Source: Lachnospiraceae bacterium (GTDB lineage: Bacteria; Bacillota; Clostridia; Lachnospirales; Lachnospiraceae). From it: DNA of 64,000 nucleotides. Every line of letters begins with the position of its first letter. The stretch's first letter is position 1. A program made the position numbers and the translations under genes. Shown here one piece after another: positions 16,946 through 25,632 of this stretch. Under the pieces are notes generated by a model. That model was not told the DNA's origin. It saw only the letters and a program-made list of their open reading frames with translations, and searched no databases. The stretch spans positions 244,834 through 308,833 of the forward strand of contig CAJTAL010000001.1 in assembly GCA_910574285.1 (NCBI GenBank), read 5' to 3'.

Positions 16946-19327
16946 TTATTCCATTACCCTGATTTGCTCGACAAGAGATTGCTTTTTCAGATTTCCAGTT
17001 GTGTAAGAAATCAAGATAAACTGCACAATCAGCAGGATTGCTAAATATATCAATACGATCAGCCACGGAAATGAATAATAAAAGTATGGATTCATCGTTT
17101 TCACAACTATCTGTACGGACAGGAAGCCCAGTCCACTTCCCAAAACCAATGTTACAAGCGTAGCAAAAACTGAATAAATCAATCCCTCATAACACAGCAT
17201 CCTGATCAGTTGCTTTTTACTCAAACCAATCGCCTGTAACATTCCGATTTCCTGCCTACGGGACAGAAAGTTCGTGATTGTCGTATTGACAAGGTTGATT
17301 AAAGAAAAGCATACAACAATAACAGCCACGATCAACAACACCCCGAAAGAAAGCTGTTGAAGCCCGCTATAATAAGTGATACTTTCTTTTATGTTTTCCA
17401 TAACTACATCGCTATTTCCGTCTATCAGTTGATTTAATGCAGCTTCAACTGTATCAGTTTTTTCCGTGTCGGTAATTACGGAAATCGTACCTGTGCAGTC
17501 TATCCCGGCTGCTTCATTCATAAGCTGCTTCGGGAGCGTAAAGCATTTTGAGAAGCCGGAATAAGGATAGTCGTTTACAATGCCCATGACTGTATAGGCC
17601 TCTGTGCGAATTTGGCCAGATTCGGTTTTATAATCCACTTCGACGGTATCATCCAACGCAGCCTCTATATCATAAAGATCGGCACGCTCTTGAAGCAAAA
17701 TAATTCCATTGCCTGAAACCAGTTCATCATAATCAACCGTTCCCGCAATTAGCTCATTCTCCAAATTTTGCTGCTCATCTCGGCAAAAGCCCTGAATCCA
17801 TTTTCCAGAATTACCATTTACACGATATTCTGCGTCCGTGTAATACCAGTGTTTGATTCCTGTAACGCCATCAATAGATTCTACTGCATTTACAAAATCG
17901 GCATTTAGCAAATTCTTTTGCTGTAATCCAGATAAAGAAATATCGGCGGTGTTCCACGATTGATTTGCGTTGAGCTGAATATTAAATTCACCGACGGGGA
18001 AAACCCTGCCCCGTGCCTCTTCAACGCCGTCATAGGAAACTAACATTGTCGAAATCAATACAACCAATACTCCGCCGAGTGAAAGGGAAAGTATTGTTAA
18101 AGTGGATTTTGCCTTTTGTCTGGACAGATTCATTTTAGCAAGTGAAGCAGACGTTATTTTACGGTGCAACACGGAACTTTCTTTCATCTTTCCTTGATAA
18201 TCGGAATATCGCAATGCTTCCAGGGGAGATACTGCCGCAGCTCTTTTTACAGGAGTATGAATGGCCATCATCACAATAATAAATGCAAAAAGGCCGACCC
18301 CGACCGACACACATAAAGTAGTCAGCCAGTACCAACCGGCAGGAACCAAAAAGTACCCAATCACATTTCCAATAATCAGACCAATGGGAATAGAAATGGC
18401 AGCAAGTAATTTCCCCTCGCGGTAAACCATCTTTTTAATCTGTCGTTTTGTTGTTCCGATTGTGCGAAGCTGTCCATAGTTACGGATACTGCCTGCTACG
18501 GAAATATAAAAAATCGAATAGATCACAATGCCGGAGCCTGTGAAAGTTATAAAGCCGATCAAGAAATAGAACAGCATATCACTTCCGCGATTTTCGTCCT
18601 TTAAGTTAAAATATGTGGAACGGACAATAACATTATCATCGGAAATTTCTAATTGCTGCGCCAGAGTGCCTGCATAGTTGGCGGCTTCTTCCTCGCTCAT
18701 ATTTTGAGCGCCTTTCAGCCCAATGTAGTAGTCAATCATGCTCCCGCCGCCATACTGCTGTACTAATTCTTTCGATATAATGGCTGTATAGCGTCCGATA
18801 TCGCCGGTTTTTACATTTAAGATTCCGGTCAATTTGAAATCATGGGTGGTGCCATCAGAAAAGGGAATTTGAATTGTCTGCCCCAATTCATTTGAATAGC
18901 CCAAACTATCCAAAAAGGATTCCTGTACTACAATTTCATTTTCCGAAGCTGGTAAATCTCCCGAATAGGGCATACTTTGGGATTTTAGCATATCTGCATT
19001 TGCATAAGTAAAATTAACGGTTGAATGGTTTACCTGTTCAGATGATACGTTAAAAAATTCCCCAACCCACGCTATTTCTTCCTGCTTGTATAATTCCTGT
19101 CCTTGTTGTTCAGAAATCGCATGATACATGATCTGTGCTGCTTTTTGGTTACGGTTCTGCGTTTCCTGCATAACCCCAAAACCATAGAGGACAATGGCGG
19201 ATAGTAATGCACTGGCAAGTGCAATCGTCAAAACAATAAAGATATTTCTTTTTCGATTTGCCGATATACTGCGATTTGATATGCACTTTACTATGCCGCT
19301 GGTATCATTCTCAAAGGGCCATATCAT
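16946..19327 (-). CDS. ABC transporter permease with two FtsX domains
   Basis: A 793-residue membrane protein with a first TM segment near residues 28-50, an extracellular region, FtsX domain 1 (about 250-380, ending RAAAVSPLEALRYSDYQG), another TM near 405, a second extracellular region, and FtsX domain 2 (about 665-785). RAAxxxPxEAL is the coupling motif of MacB/BceB-type permeases that need a separate ATPase. Known relatives expel antimicrobial peptides or lipids, but substrate is unknown. The ATPase gene immediately upstream overlaps its start (ATGA) yet is internally deleted, so this permease may be idle or use another ATPase. Codon choice looks more AT-rich than in neighbouring genes, suggesting transfer. 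Confidence 0.88.
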   Translation of the reverse strand: MIWPFENDTSGIVKCISNRSISANRKRNIFIVLTIALASALLSAIVLYGFGVMQETQNRNQKAAQIMYHAISEQQGQELYKQEEIAWVGEFFNVSSEQVNHSTVNFTYANADMLKSQSMPYSGDLPASENEIVVQESFLDSLGYSNELGQTIQIPFSDGTTHDFKLTGILNVKTGDIGRYTAIISKELVQQYGGGSMIDYYIGLKGAQNMSEEEAANYAGTLAQQLEISDDNVIVRSTYFNLKDENRGSDMLFYFLIGFITFTGSGIVIYSIFYISVAGSIRNYGQLRTIGTTKRQIKKMVYREGKLLAAISIPIGLIIGNVIGYFLVPAGWYWLTTLCVSVGVGLFAFIIVMMAIHTPVKRAAAVSPLEALRYSDYQGKMKESSVLHRKITSASLAKMNLSRQKAKSTLTILSLSLGGVLVVLISTMLVSYDGVEEARGRVFPVGEFNIQLNANQSWNTADISLSGLQQKNLLNADFVNAVESIDGVTGIKHWYYTDAEYRVNGNSGKWIQGFCRDEQQNLENELIAGTVDYDELVSGNGIILLQERADLYDIEAALDDTVEVDYKTESGQIRTEAYTVMGIVNDYPYSGFSKCFTLPKQLMNEAAGIDCTGTISVITDTEKTDTVEAALNQLIDGNSDVVMENIKESITYYSGLQQLSFGVLLIVAVIVVCFSLINLVNTTITNFLSRRQEIGMLQAIGLSKKQLIRMLCYEGLIYSVFATLVTLVLGSGLGFLSVQIVVKTMNPYFYYSFPWLIVLIYLAILLIVQFILISYTTGNLKKQSLVEQIRVME

Positions 19328-19452
19328 AGCCTGCCACCTCCTGACTCCACAATTTTGCCGTCCTCAATGCGGACAATCCGATCTGCAAGGCGGGCAATGT
19401 TCGGCTCTGTGCCGTAATACTTTTTCAGGTCAATCGTCTGTAAAACGCTCAT
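19324..19452 (-). pseudogene. ABC transporter ATPase reduced by an in-frame internal deletion
   Basis: The start (ATG 19452, AAAGGAG upstream) gives MSVLQTIDLKKYYGTEPN, the normal N-terminus of a MacB/BceA-type ATPase, which then joins directly to ARLADRIVRIEDGKIVESG, the normal C-terminus. Walker A, Q-loop, signature LSGGQ and Walker B (roughly 170-190 residues) are missing. The remaining 42 codons are in frame and still end by overlapping the permease start, so translation of the permease could be preserved. The junction lies at about 19392-19402. It cannot hydrolyse ATP. Confidence 0.85.
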
Positions 19453-19664
19453 ATTCACAACTCCTTTCAAGGTTTCCTGCCTGTTGGTAAGGATATTGTA
19501 AAACCCAAATGTCCGCAAAATGTTACAGGAACCAAAAAGATTGCGGCAAGCCGGAAAACCAAATAGAAAGACAAAAGAAAACTGCCGTGCAATCGGATAA
19601 CCCTTTTGCATAGCAGTTATAAGTTTTTACAATGTTTCTTTATTTTGAATACTATTCACAAGTA

Positions 19665-21491
19665 CTATTCCACTGTAACTGATTTCGCCAGGTTTCTCGG
19701 CTTATCTACATCACACCCGCGGCCCACCGCAATATAATAAGCAAAAAGCTGAAGCGGAATGATGGCCAGTGAATTGGCGAAATACTTATTTGTCTCAGGT
19801 ATGTAGATCACATAATCCGCCGCTTTCTCCGCTTCGGTATTGCCCTCCACCGTAACCGCCATGACAAACGCTCCCCGGGTCCTTACTTCCTCCATATTAC
19901 TGATCATCTTCTTATAGAGGGACTTCTGTGTCAGCACCGCCGCAACCAGCGTCCCCTCCTCAACCAGAGATATGGTCCCATGCTTCAACTCACCCGCCGC
20001 ATATGCCTCCGAATGAATGTATGAGATCTCCTTCAGCTTTAAAGAACCTTCCATGGAAATCGCATGATCCAGCCCTCTCCCGATAAAAAAGATATCTTTC
20101 GCCGCCAGGTAGCGGTTCGCGAACTTCTGAATCTTCTCCCGGTTATTCAATATCATCTCTATCTGGGCCGGAAGCGCCTTCATATCTTCCAGCATATCTG
20201 CCATCTCTTCATCACTGATCCGGCCTCTTGCCTGGGCAAACTTCATTGCCAGGAGGTACATCGCCGCCAACTGGGCGGAATATGCCTTTGTCGTCGCCAC
20301 CGCTATCTCCGGTCCCGCCCAGGTATACATCACATTATCCGACTCCCGCGCGATAGAACTTCCCACTACGTTGACGATGCCGAGAACCCTTGCGCCCCGC
20401 TCCTTCGCTTCCCTGAGAGCTGCCAGCGTATCCGCCGTCTCTCCGGACTGACTGATCACGATCACCAGAGTATTCTCATCCAGTATGGGATCCCGGTAAC
20501 GGAACTCCGATGCCATGTCTACCTCCACCGGAATCCTTGCAAGCCCTTCAAACACATACTTGCTCGTGTGTCCCACATGAGAGGCAGAGCCACAGGCTAT
20601 GATCATAATCTTCCTGATATCCCGTATCTCCTCATCCGTCATGCCCAGTTCTTCTATGACGATCTGATTCTCTTTGATCCGGGGTGAAAAGGTATCTATG
20701 ACAGCCTTCGGCTGCTCATACATCTCCTTCAGCATAAAATGTTCATACCCGCCCTTCTCGGCGGCGTTCACATCCCACTCGATCCGCACGGATTCCTTCA
20801 CGATGGGCTCCTCGTCCACATTGAAGAACTCCATGGATTCCTCCGTCATACGGACGATCTCTTCATTTTCAATGAAAAATACGTCTCTGGTATAGCGCAG
20901 AACCGCCGGAACATCGGATGCGATAATATTTCCTCCGTCCGTATGGCCGACAATCAGGGGACTGTCTTTGCGCACTGCATACAGTTCCTCCGGATGATCT
21001 TTGAAAATAATCCCGAGCGCATAAGACCCTTCCATACGGTGCATGATCTTCGTGATTGCCTGCAGCGGATTCCCCTGATAATAATAGTCCAGCAGATGCG
21101 CGATAATCTCCGTATCCGTCTCGGATATAAACTGATATCCGTGTTTCTCAAGCTTCTTCTTCAGTTTCAGATAATTCTCGATAATCCCGTTATGAACAAC
21201 GACGATACTCTTATCACTGTTAAAATGTGGGTGCGCATTCGTATCCGACGGCGAACCATGTGTCGCCCATCTCGTATGCCCGATACCAAGCGTTCCGGGA
21301 AGAGTCGCTCCGTCATGCGTCAGTTCGCTCAATACCTTGAGCCTTCCCTTTGACTTTACCATACCGATCTCACCGTCGTTATATATTGCAATACCTGCAG
21401 AGTCATACCCTCTGTACTCCAGTTTAGACAAACCGTCCAGAAGGATCGGCGCCACCTGCCGGTTTCCAATATATCCTACTATACCACACAT
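19665..21491 (-). CDS. glmS: Glutamine-fructose-6-phosphate aminotransferase
   Basis: First enzyme of the hexosamine pathway: fructose-6-phosphate plus glutamine gives glucosamine-6-phosphate for UDP-GlcNAc and cell-wall polymers. The nucleophile C2 leads MCGIVGYIGNRQ, followed by the Ntn glutaminase domain (about 1-240), with TRWATHG and NGIIENY, then two SIS sugar isomerase domains and the family C-terminus PRNLAKSVTVE. At 608 residues it is full length. It starts 17 bp after the cohesin-like gene, in the same unit, so the usual glmS ribozyme has no room directly before it. Confidence 0.96.
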   Translation of the reverse strand: MCGIVGYIGNRQVAPILLDGLSKLEYRGYDSAGIAIYNDGEIGMVKSKGRLKVLSELTHDGATLPGTLGIGHTRWATHGSPSDTNAHPHFNSDKSIVVVHNGIIENYLKLKKKLEKHGYQFISETDTEIIAHLLDYYYQGNPLQAITKIMHRMEGSYALGIIFKDHPEELYAVRKDSPLIVGHTDGGNIIASDVPAVLRYTRDVFFIENEEIVRMTEESMEFFNVDEEPIVKESVRIEWDVNAAEKGGYEHFMLKEMYEQPKAVIDTFSPRIKENQIVIEELGMTDEEIRDIRKIMIIACGSASHVGHTSKYVFEGLARIPVEVDMASEFRYRDPILDENTLVIVISQSGETADTLAALREAKERGARVLGIVNVVGSSIARESDNVMYTWAGPEIAVATTKAYSAQLAAMYLLAMKFAQARGRISDEEMADMLEDMKALPAQIEMILNNREKIQKFANRYLAAKDIFFIGRGLDHAISMEGSLKLKEISYIHSEAYAAGELKHGTISLVEEGTLVAAVLTQKSLYKKMISNMEEVRTRGAFVMAVTVEGNTEAEKAADYVIYIPETNKYFANSLAIIPLQLFAYYIAVGRGCDVDKPRNLAKSVTVE

Positions 21492-21508
21492 ATTCCTGCT
21501 CCTTTACA

Positions 21509-23074
21509 CTAGTCCAAATCAATGAAGTCTACCTGAAATGCATCGTCTTTTTCCGTGTGCCCGCGTTTCTTTTTGGGCTGACGGCTCAAAAGTTCATCCA
21601 GATCATCAATATCTCCGCCGGATTCTTCATCATAATCATATCCTATGCCGTCATGAGCGGAAGCGTCACTGTCATCGTCAAATTCATAGTCGTCATAGTC
21701 GTCTTTATCGTCAAATTCATAATCATCAAAGATTCCCTCTTCCCTGAGGTTCATAGTCTTTACCGGTACTCTAACGGCCGGCTGGCTCGCAGGCTTCTTT
21801 CCTGCCTTTTTCTTTCCTTTGGCCTCCTTAGGCGGCTCCTCTTTCCTTTTCTTTACGGGTCTTGCGTCATAATCGTCATCATCATCGTCGTCATCGTCGT
21901 CGTCCGTGTCAATGCCATACTCGTCATACAGATCGTCCAGCTCAACATTCCTGCGGTAAAGTTTTACACCCACTACGATCAGAATTATGATCAGAACCAC
22001 AAAAAGCAAGAATGTGACAATCAGGACAATATCCAGCATACTCTCAACAAAATGCAATATCTTGCCCCATATTCCTTTCGCGGCTTTCTTCCCGGAACCC
22101 TCCGAAGAAGCCTGCGGAATATATCTCTGATAAGTTCCGTCCACCGTATCATACTGATACAGTACCTTATCGCCGTCTGTATTCAATCCATAGATAATAT
22201 AGTACTCTGCTTTCGTCGGATCCTGCCATGCCGTGAACTCCTTTCCATTCAGCGTCAGTTTTGTCTCCTTATAATCCTCCGGAACCTTTACGCTGCCGTC
22301 ATCCCTCAGTATTACAAGATAACGGTCCGCGGCGATCTCCACTTCTTCAAAAGGAATAAAGGAACCATTATCACTGTTATACAGGAAGAAGGAAGGTTCT
22401 CCTCCGTCGAGAGGGGTCAGATACAAAGCCGACTCTCCCCGGCCCGACTGCTGTGTAACCGCTTCGCAGTTCACCCCTTCAAAGGCTATCTCACTTCTTG
22501 CAAATCCGCCCGGAATCAACGCATCGGAAAATCCGCCCGTAATCTTATACTGGCGGCCGTCCACTTCCACCTGCGGTCCTTCTGCAGCAACCGTGGACTG
22601 TCCTCCTTCGCCGCCTTCTCCTCCTTCTACAATCAGCGAAGGGTCGCCGGGACCTATTGTAACCGCGGAACTTCCGTTTGTAATATCAAGCTCCATCCCC
22701 AGCACGTCCGTTCCGGATGACTGCGACACTTCGACCTTCGCTGTCCCTTCCTCCAATGCCTGGAATGTCAATGTAAACTCTATAACCGTACTGCTGCTTC
22801 CGGTACCGGTCACCGTAATCGTCCCGTCTCCTCCTGAAGCTTCATCCCCGCTGATAAACCGAAGCATATCGGCATCATAGGTCAGAGTTGCTTCCATAGT
22901 TTCAATATTCGAAGTAGAAGACAGCCTTCCCGTCACTTCTACCTCCGCCCCAACCGTGGTCGACGGATCTGTAAAACGCAATTGTGCAGACGCCGCGCTG
23001 ACCGCCGCAGGCATAGCCGCACACAGCATACATGCTATAAACAATGAAAAAAATACGTTTCTGATTCTTCTCAT
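21509..23074 (-). CDS. Membrane-anchored cohesin-like protein with acidic cytoplasmic tail
   Basis: A 521-residue protein: signal peptide (about 1-27, ending AVSAAS), a cohesin-like / carbohydrate-binding-like domain (QLRFTDPSTTVGAEVEVTG to about 150), a linker GGEGGEGG, a second extracellular domain (about 170-310), one TM segment (about 343-367, LIVTFLLFVVLIIILIVVG), then a cytoplasmic tail with an Asp run, a Lys/Pro-rich part (PVKKRKEEPPK) and several DDYEFDD repeats. It sits between an LCP ligase and glmS. I do not know a function; extracellular binding to cell-wall polysaccharide or a partner with signalling to the tail is a guess. Confidence 0.8.
   Translation of the reverse strand: MRRIRNVFFSLFIACMLCAAMPAAVSAASAQLRFTDPSTTVGAEVEVTGRLSSTSNIETMEATLTYDADMLRFISGDEASGGDGTITVTGTGSSSTVIEFTLTFQALEEGTAKVEVSQSSGTDVLGMELDITNGSSAVTIGPGDPSLIVEGGEGGEGGQSTVAAEGPQVEVDGRQYKITGGFSDALIPGGFARSEIAFEGVNCEAVTQQSGRGESALYLTPLDGGEPSFFLYNSDNGSFIPFEEVEIAADRYLVILRDDGSVKVPEDYKETKLTLNGKEFTAWQDPTKAEYYIIYGLNTDGDKVLYQYDTVDGTYQRYIPQASSEGSGKKAAKGIWGKILHFVESMLDIVLIVTFLLFVVLIIILIVVGVKLYRRNVELDDLYDEYGIDTDDDDDDDDDDDYDARPVKKRKEEPPKEAKGKKKAGKKPASQPAVRVPVKTMNLREEGIFDDYEFDDKDDYDDYEFDDDSDASAHDGIGYDYDEESGGDIDDLDELLSRQPKKKRGHTEKDDAFQVDFIDLD
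21870..21910. repeat. Trinucleotide run encoding the poly-Asp tract
   Basis: A run of GAT/GAC codons (cgtcatcatcatcgtcgtca on plus) encoding about eleven consecutive Asp in the cytoplasmic tail; length variation by slippage would stay in frame. Confidence 0.7.
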
Positions 23075-23153
23075 GTAGATTACCTCATTCTCTCTACTGT
23101 TATGTCTGGCATAATCGTGTGAATGTCCCGGTCATGCCAACGCCTACAAACCA

Positions 23154-24575
23154 CTAATCATACTCTTCTTCGCCGGTATCTGTTCCGGTGTAATTCCCGC
23201 CGGTTCCGCCTCCGGTATCCGTATCATCATTTCCGGTATCTCCCCAGGTTCCGGTATTCCCGCCGGTTCCTGTATTTCCTCCCGTCCCGGTATTCCCGCC
23301 GGTTCCTGTATTTCCTCCCGTCCCGGTATTCCCGCCGGTTCCGGTGTTTCCTCCGGTTCCCGTATTTCCTCCCGTTCCGGATGTTCCATATCCGTAAGAC
23401 TGGTTATCGGTTCCATATCCGTTAGTCTGGCTGTCGGTTCCCGGATACGTTTCTTCCGGCTGTTCCATGAAGCCCTGGCTCGCCTCACTTGGGTCCGCCG
23501 TCTTATCTCCGACCTTCGCCGTGATCTTCTCGTCTATAGACGCCACCGTACGTGAGGGCACATAATTTTCCTCCGTTCCGTACAGGAACTCATGAAGCTG
23601 CTCCACATTGCTCTCCAGGGTGACCGGAATGACCGAATCACCAATGTTTGCCAGCTTATCCGTCGTCTTGTCAAATGGAAAACCTACCGTCTCCCCCAGC
23701 CGATAATCAAACGCGTCAATCGCATAATCCAGAATCTCCGATAATGTAAAATTCGTTGAAACCTCGGGGAATACTCTGTCAATGATCTCATTCAACTGCG
23801 TGACCGAGACTCCCTGAAGCTTCTCTACGATCTTTGCAAGCACGTCTCTCTGCCGCTCGGTTCTTCTGTAATCATCCCCGGTCGTATGCCGGATACGGGC
23901 GTAGGCAGTTGCCTGCATACCGTTCAGAAGCTGCGGGCCCGGCTCCGTCACGCCTGCCGACACATTCCCCGTCACCTTCATAAGCTCCATCACATACCCG
24001 CATACATACGGGATCTCTTCTTCCTCGATATTAATCTCTATTCCGCCTACTGCATCTACCACATCTATCAGCGAATTAAAATTCACCGTGACATAATGCT
24101 CGATATCCAGATCCAGATTCTTATTCAGCATCGCAACCGCATCTTCCGGGCCTCCGTAAGAATACGCGGCGTTCGCCTTATCTAAAGATCCTCCTCTCTG
24201 CTCTAACAGAGTATCCCGATAGACCGACGCTATCTTCACTTCCAGTGTCTCACGGTTCAGACTGGCCACCATAATCGTATCGCTTCGGGTTCCTTCTTCC
24301 AGCTCATTGTCCCTGGAATCCACTCCGAATAACGCAACATTGAGATATCCGGTCCCTCTTTCCCTGTGCTTCTTCCCTTCCACCGATACGTTCAGTTCTT
24401 CCGGGTCTAACTGCACCCGGTCTATCTTCGACAGCTTGCTTGCCAGAATCCCCATTCCGGCAAACGCAACAAATATCACTATTCCACCAAGAATAAGCCC
24501 AATCTTCATTCCTATAGACCAGGACGCTCCTTTCTTCCTCCGCCCCCGCCTGTAGCGCTTCCTGCTCTTCGCCAT
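23154..24575 (-). CDS. LCP-family (LytR-CpsA-Psr) ligase with Gly/Asn/Thr repeat tail
   Basis: LCP enzymes transfer undecaprenyl-linked polymers (teichoic acid, capsule, rhamnose polysaccharide) to peptidoglycan outside the membrane. The protein has a basic cytoplasmic start (RKRYRRGRRKKG), a TM segment (about 24-47), and an LCP domain: FGVDSRDNE, GTRSDTIMVASLNRE, IASVYRDTLLEQRG, GGIEINIEE, YARIRHTTGDDYRRTERQ. The conserved Arg/Asp residues for lipid phosphate binding are present. The C-terminal tail from about residue 400 is a low-complexity (GGNTGT)n repeat ending GEEEYD. It probably heads the transcript with the cohesin-like gene and glmS. Confidence 0.9.
   Translation of the reverse strand: MAKSRKRYRRGRRKKGASWSIGMKIGLILGGIVIFVAFAGMGILASKLSKIDRVQLDPEELNVSVEGKKHRERGTGYLNVALFGVDSRDNELEEGTRSDTIMVASLNRETLEVKIASVYRDTLLEQRGGSLDKANAAYSYGGPEDAVAMLNKNLDLDIEHYVTVNFNSLIDVVDAVGGIEINIEEEEIPYVCGYVMELMKVTGNVSAGVTEPGPQLLNGMQATAYARIRHTTGDDYRRTERQRDVLAKIVEKLQGVSVTQLNEIIDRVFPEVSTNFTLSEILDYAIDAFDYRLGETVGFPFDKTTDKLANIGDSVIPVTLESNVEQLHEFLYGTEENYVPSRTVASIDEKITAKVGDKTADPSEASQGFMEQPEETYPGTDSQTNGYGTDNQSYGYGTSGTGGNTGTGGNTGTGGNTGTGGNTGTGGNTGTGGNTGTGGNTGTWGDTGNDDTDTGGGTGGNYTGTDTGEEEYD
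23246..23390. repeat. 18-bp tandem repeat encoding (GGNTGT)n
   Basis: About seven 18-bp units in the 3' end of the LCP gene, with 36-bp copies at 23259-23294 and 23295-23330 that look identical. Copy number change would keep frame. Confidence 0.85.
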
Positions 24576-24624
24576 TATCCAATATCCTTTCTTAACAGCC
24601 CGATTTGTGATAATACACTACATT

Positions 24625-24653
24625 ATACTACCGCATTTTCCAAAAAACTGCAA
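24625..24653 (-). promoter_or_regulatory. Promoter of the LCP1-cohesin-glmS unit
   Basis: TTGCAG (24648-24653) and TAGTAT (24625-24630) on minus, 17-bp spacer; a TATAAT lies 3 bp further on. Confidence 0.5.
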
Positions 24654-24678
24654 TCAAAAATATATTTTTTCACCTATT

Positions 24679-25632
24679 TCAGCTTTTCAGCCAATATAAT
24701 TTATTCCCTGTGCATTTTCTGATAATCCAGGGCGGAAGCTTCCGATAACAAAGTCCCAGCCGATATCCCGCGTATTTGCACCCGCTCTGCCAGACCAAAA
24801 CCGGAATCAGATGCGCGCGCTTACTTTTTAACAGATAGAGCGCCGTCTGCTTTACCATCCGGACCCCTTCGTCCTCCGAGCGTATCCCCGCAAAAACTTC
24901 CGGGTGATCTGCCTGGGATACCGCCAGGTCAAAATTCCGTCTGAATTGCTGTATACCCGTGTAATTATGGGAATGTATGACTCTTGCGTCCGCCGCATAA
25001 GCCACTTTGTATCCTGCCTGCACCATATGGGCCGCCATAACCATATCTTCGTTAAATATGGTTTTCTTCGTAAAGCCGCCCATCTTATCATAGATTTCTC
25101 TTCGATAGGCCGCGCATACATCCGAGCAAAAGAAGGTCTTAATGCCCAGCTCTCCTATATCTTCCTTTCCCTTGACCCGGCTGTCCCCGGGATAATTGAA
25201 CCGCCTCGTATAACGTTCGGCCGGAGCGCAGTCCCTGGCAGGCAGTTGGCGTGCATACGATACACCCACATCTTCCTGCTCTAAAAGCGGACGTACCAGC
25301 CTCTGGATCAGCTCCCGGTCCGCCGGAACCGCATCCTGCGTCATAAAAACCACAATCCCGGCACCGGACAGCCGAAGCCCCATATCACGCGTCCCTCCGT
25401 GATCAAATTCTTCCGGTTCGATATGCTTTACGACAACATCCTCTAAAGTCTCCGCCGCAGCCGGGAAATCCCCGGATTTCGTATGAATAATATAGATCTT
25501 CCCCACCGGACGGCTCTGTTTTCTTAATCTCTTTAAAATCAGCAGCAGCCTTTCGTCCGGACAACATACAGGAATCACCACGTCTATACTCTGATCTCTA
25601 TGCTCTTCCACTCTTGTCATCCCTCCTGTCAT
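24679..25632 (-). CDS. Family 2 glycosyltransferase (rhamnosyltransferase-like)
   Basis: Inverting GT-A glycosyltransferase near 317 residues. Start region VVIPVCCPDERLLLILKRL binds the nucleotide sugar, and FMTQDAVP takes the DxD place; FNEDMVMAAHMVQAGYKVAY is the catalytic acceptor-side motif of family 2 enzymes. It resembles rhamnosyltransferases of polysaccharide clusters, which fits the dTDP-rhamnose genes 8 kb away. The gene overlaps the end of the upstream polymerase gene by about 35 bp. Starts at 25641 (TTG), 25632 and 25620 are all possible; none has a well-placed ribosome binding site. Sugar donor and acceptor are not provable from sequence. Confidence 0.85.
   Translation of the reverse strand: MTGGMTRVEEHRDQSIDVVIPVCCPDERLLLILKRLRKQSRPVGKIYIIHTKSGDFPAAAETLEDVVVKHIEPEEFDHGGTRDMGLRLSGAGIVVFMTQDAVPADRELIQRLVRPLLEQEDVGVSYARQLPARDCAPAERYTRRFNYPGDSRVKGKEDIGELGIKTFFCSDVCAAYRREIYDKMGGFTKKTIFNEDMVMAAHMVQAGYKVAYAADARVIHSHNYTGIQQFRRNFDLAVSQADHPEVFAGIRSEDEGVRMVKQTALYLLKSKRAHLIPVLVWQSGCKYAGYRLGLCYRKLPPWIIRKCTGNKLYWLKS

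Noticed and set aside
21492..21508. glmS ribozyme in front of glmS
   Set aside because: Only 17 bp separate glmS from the preceding gene, far too short, and no core was seen in the 3' end of that gene.
22593..23425. Plus-strand frames opposite the cohesin-like and LCP genes
   Set aside because: Low-complexity shadows of the GGNTGT and acidic repeats.
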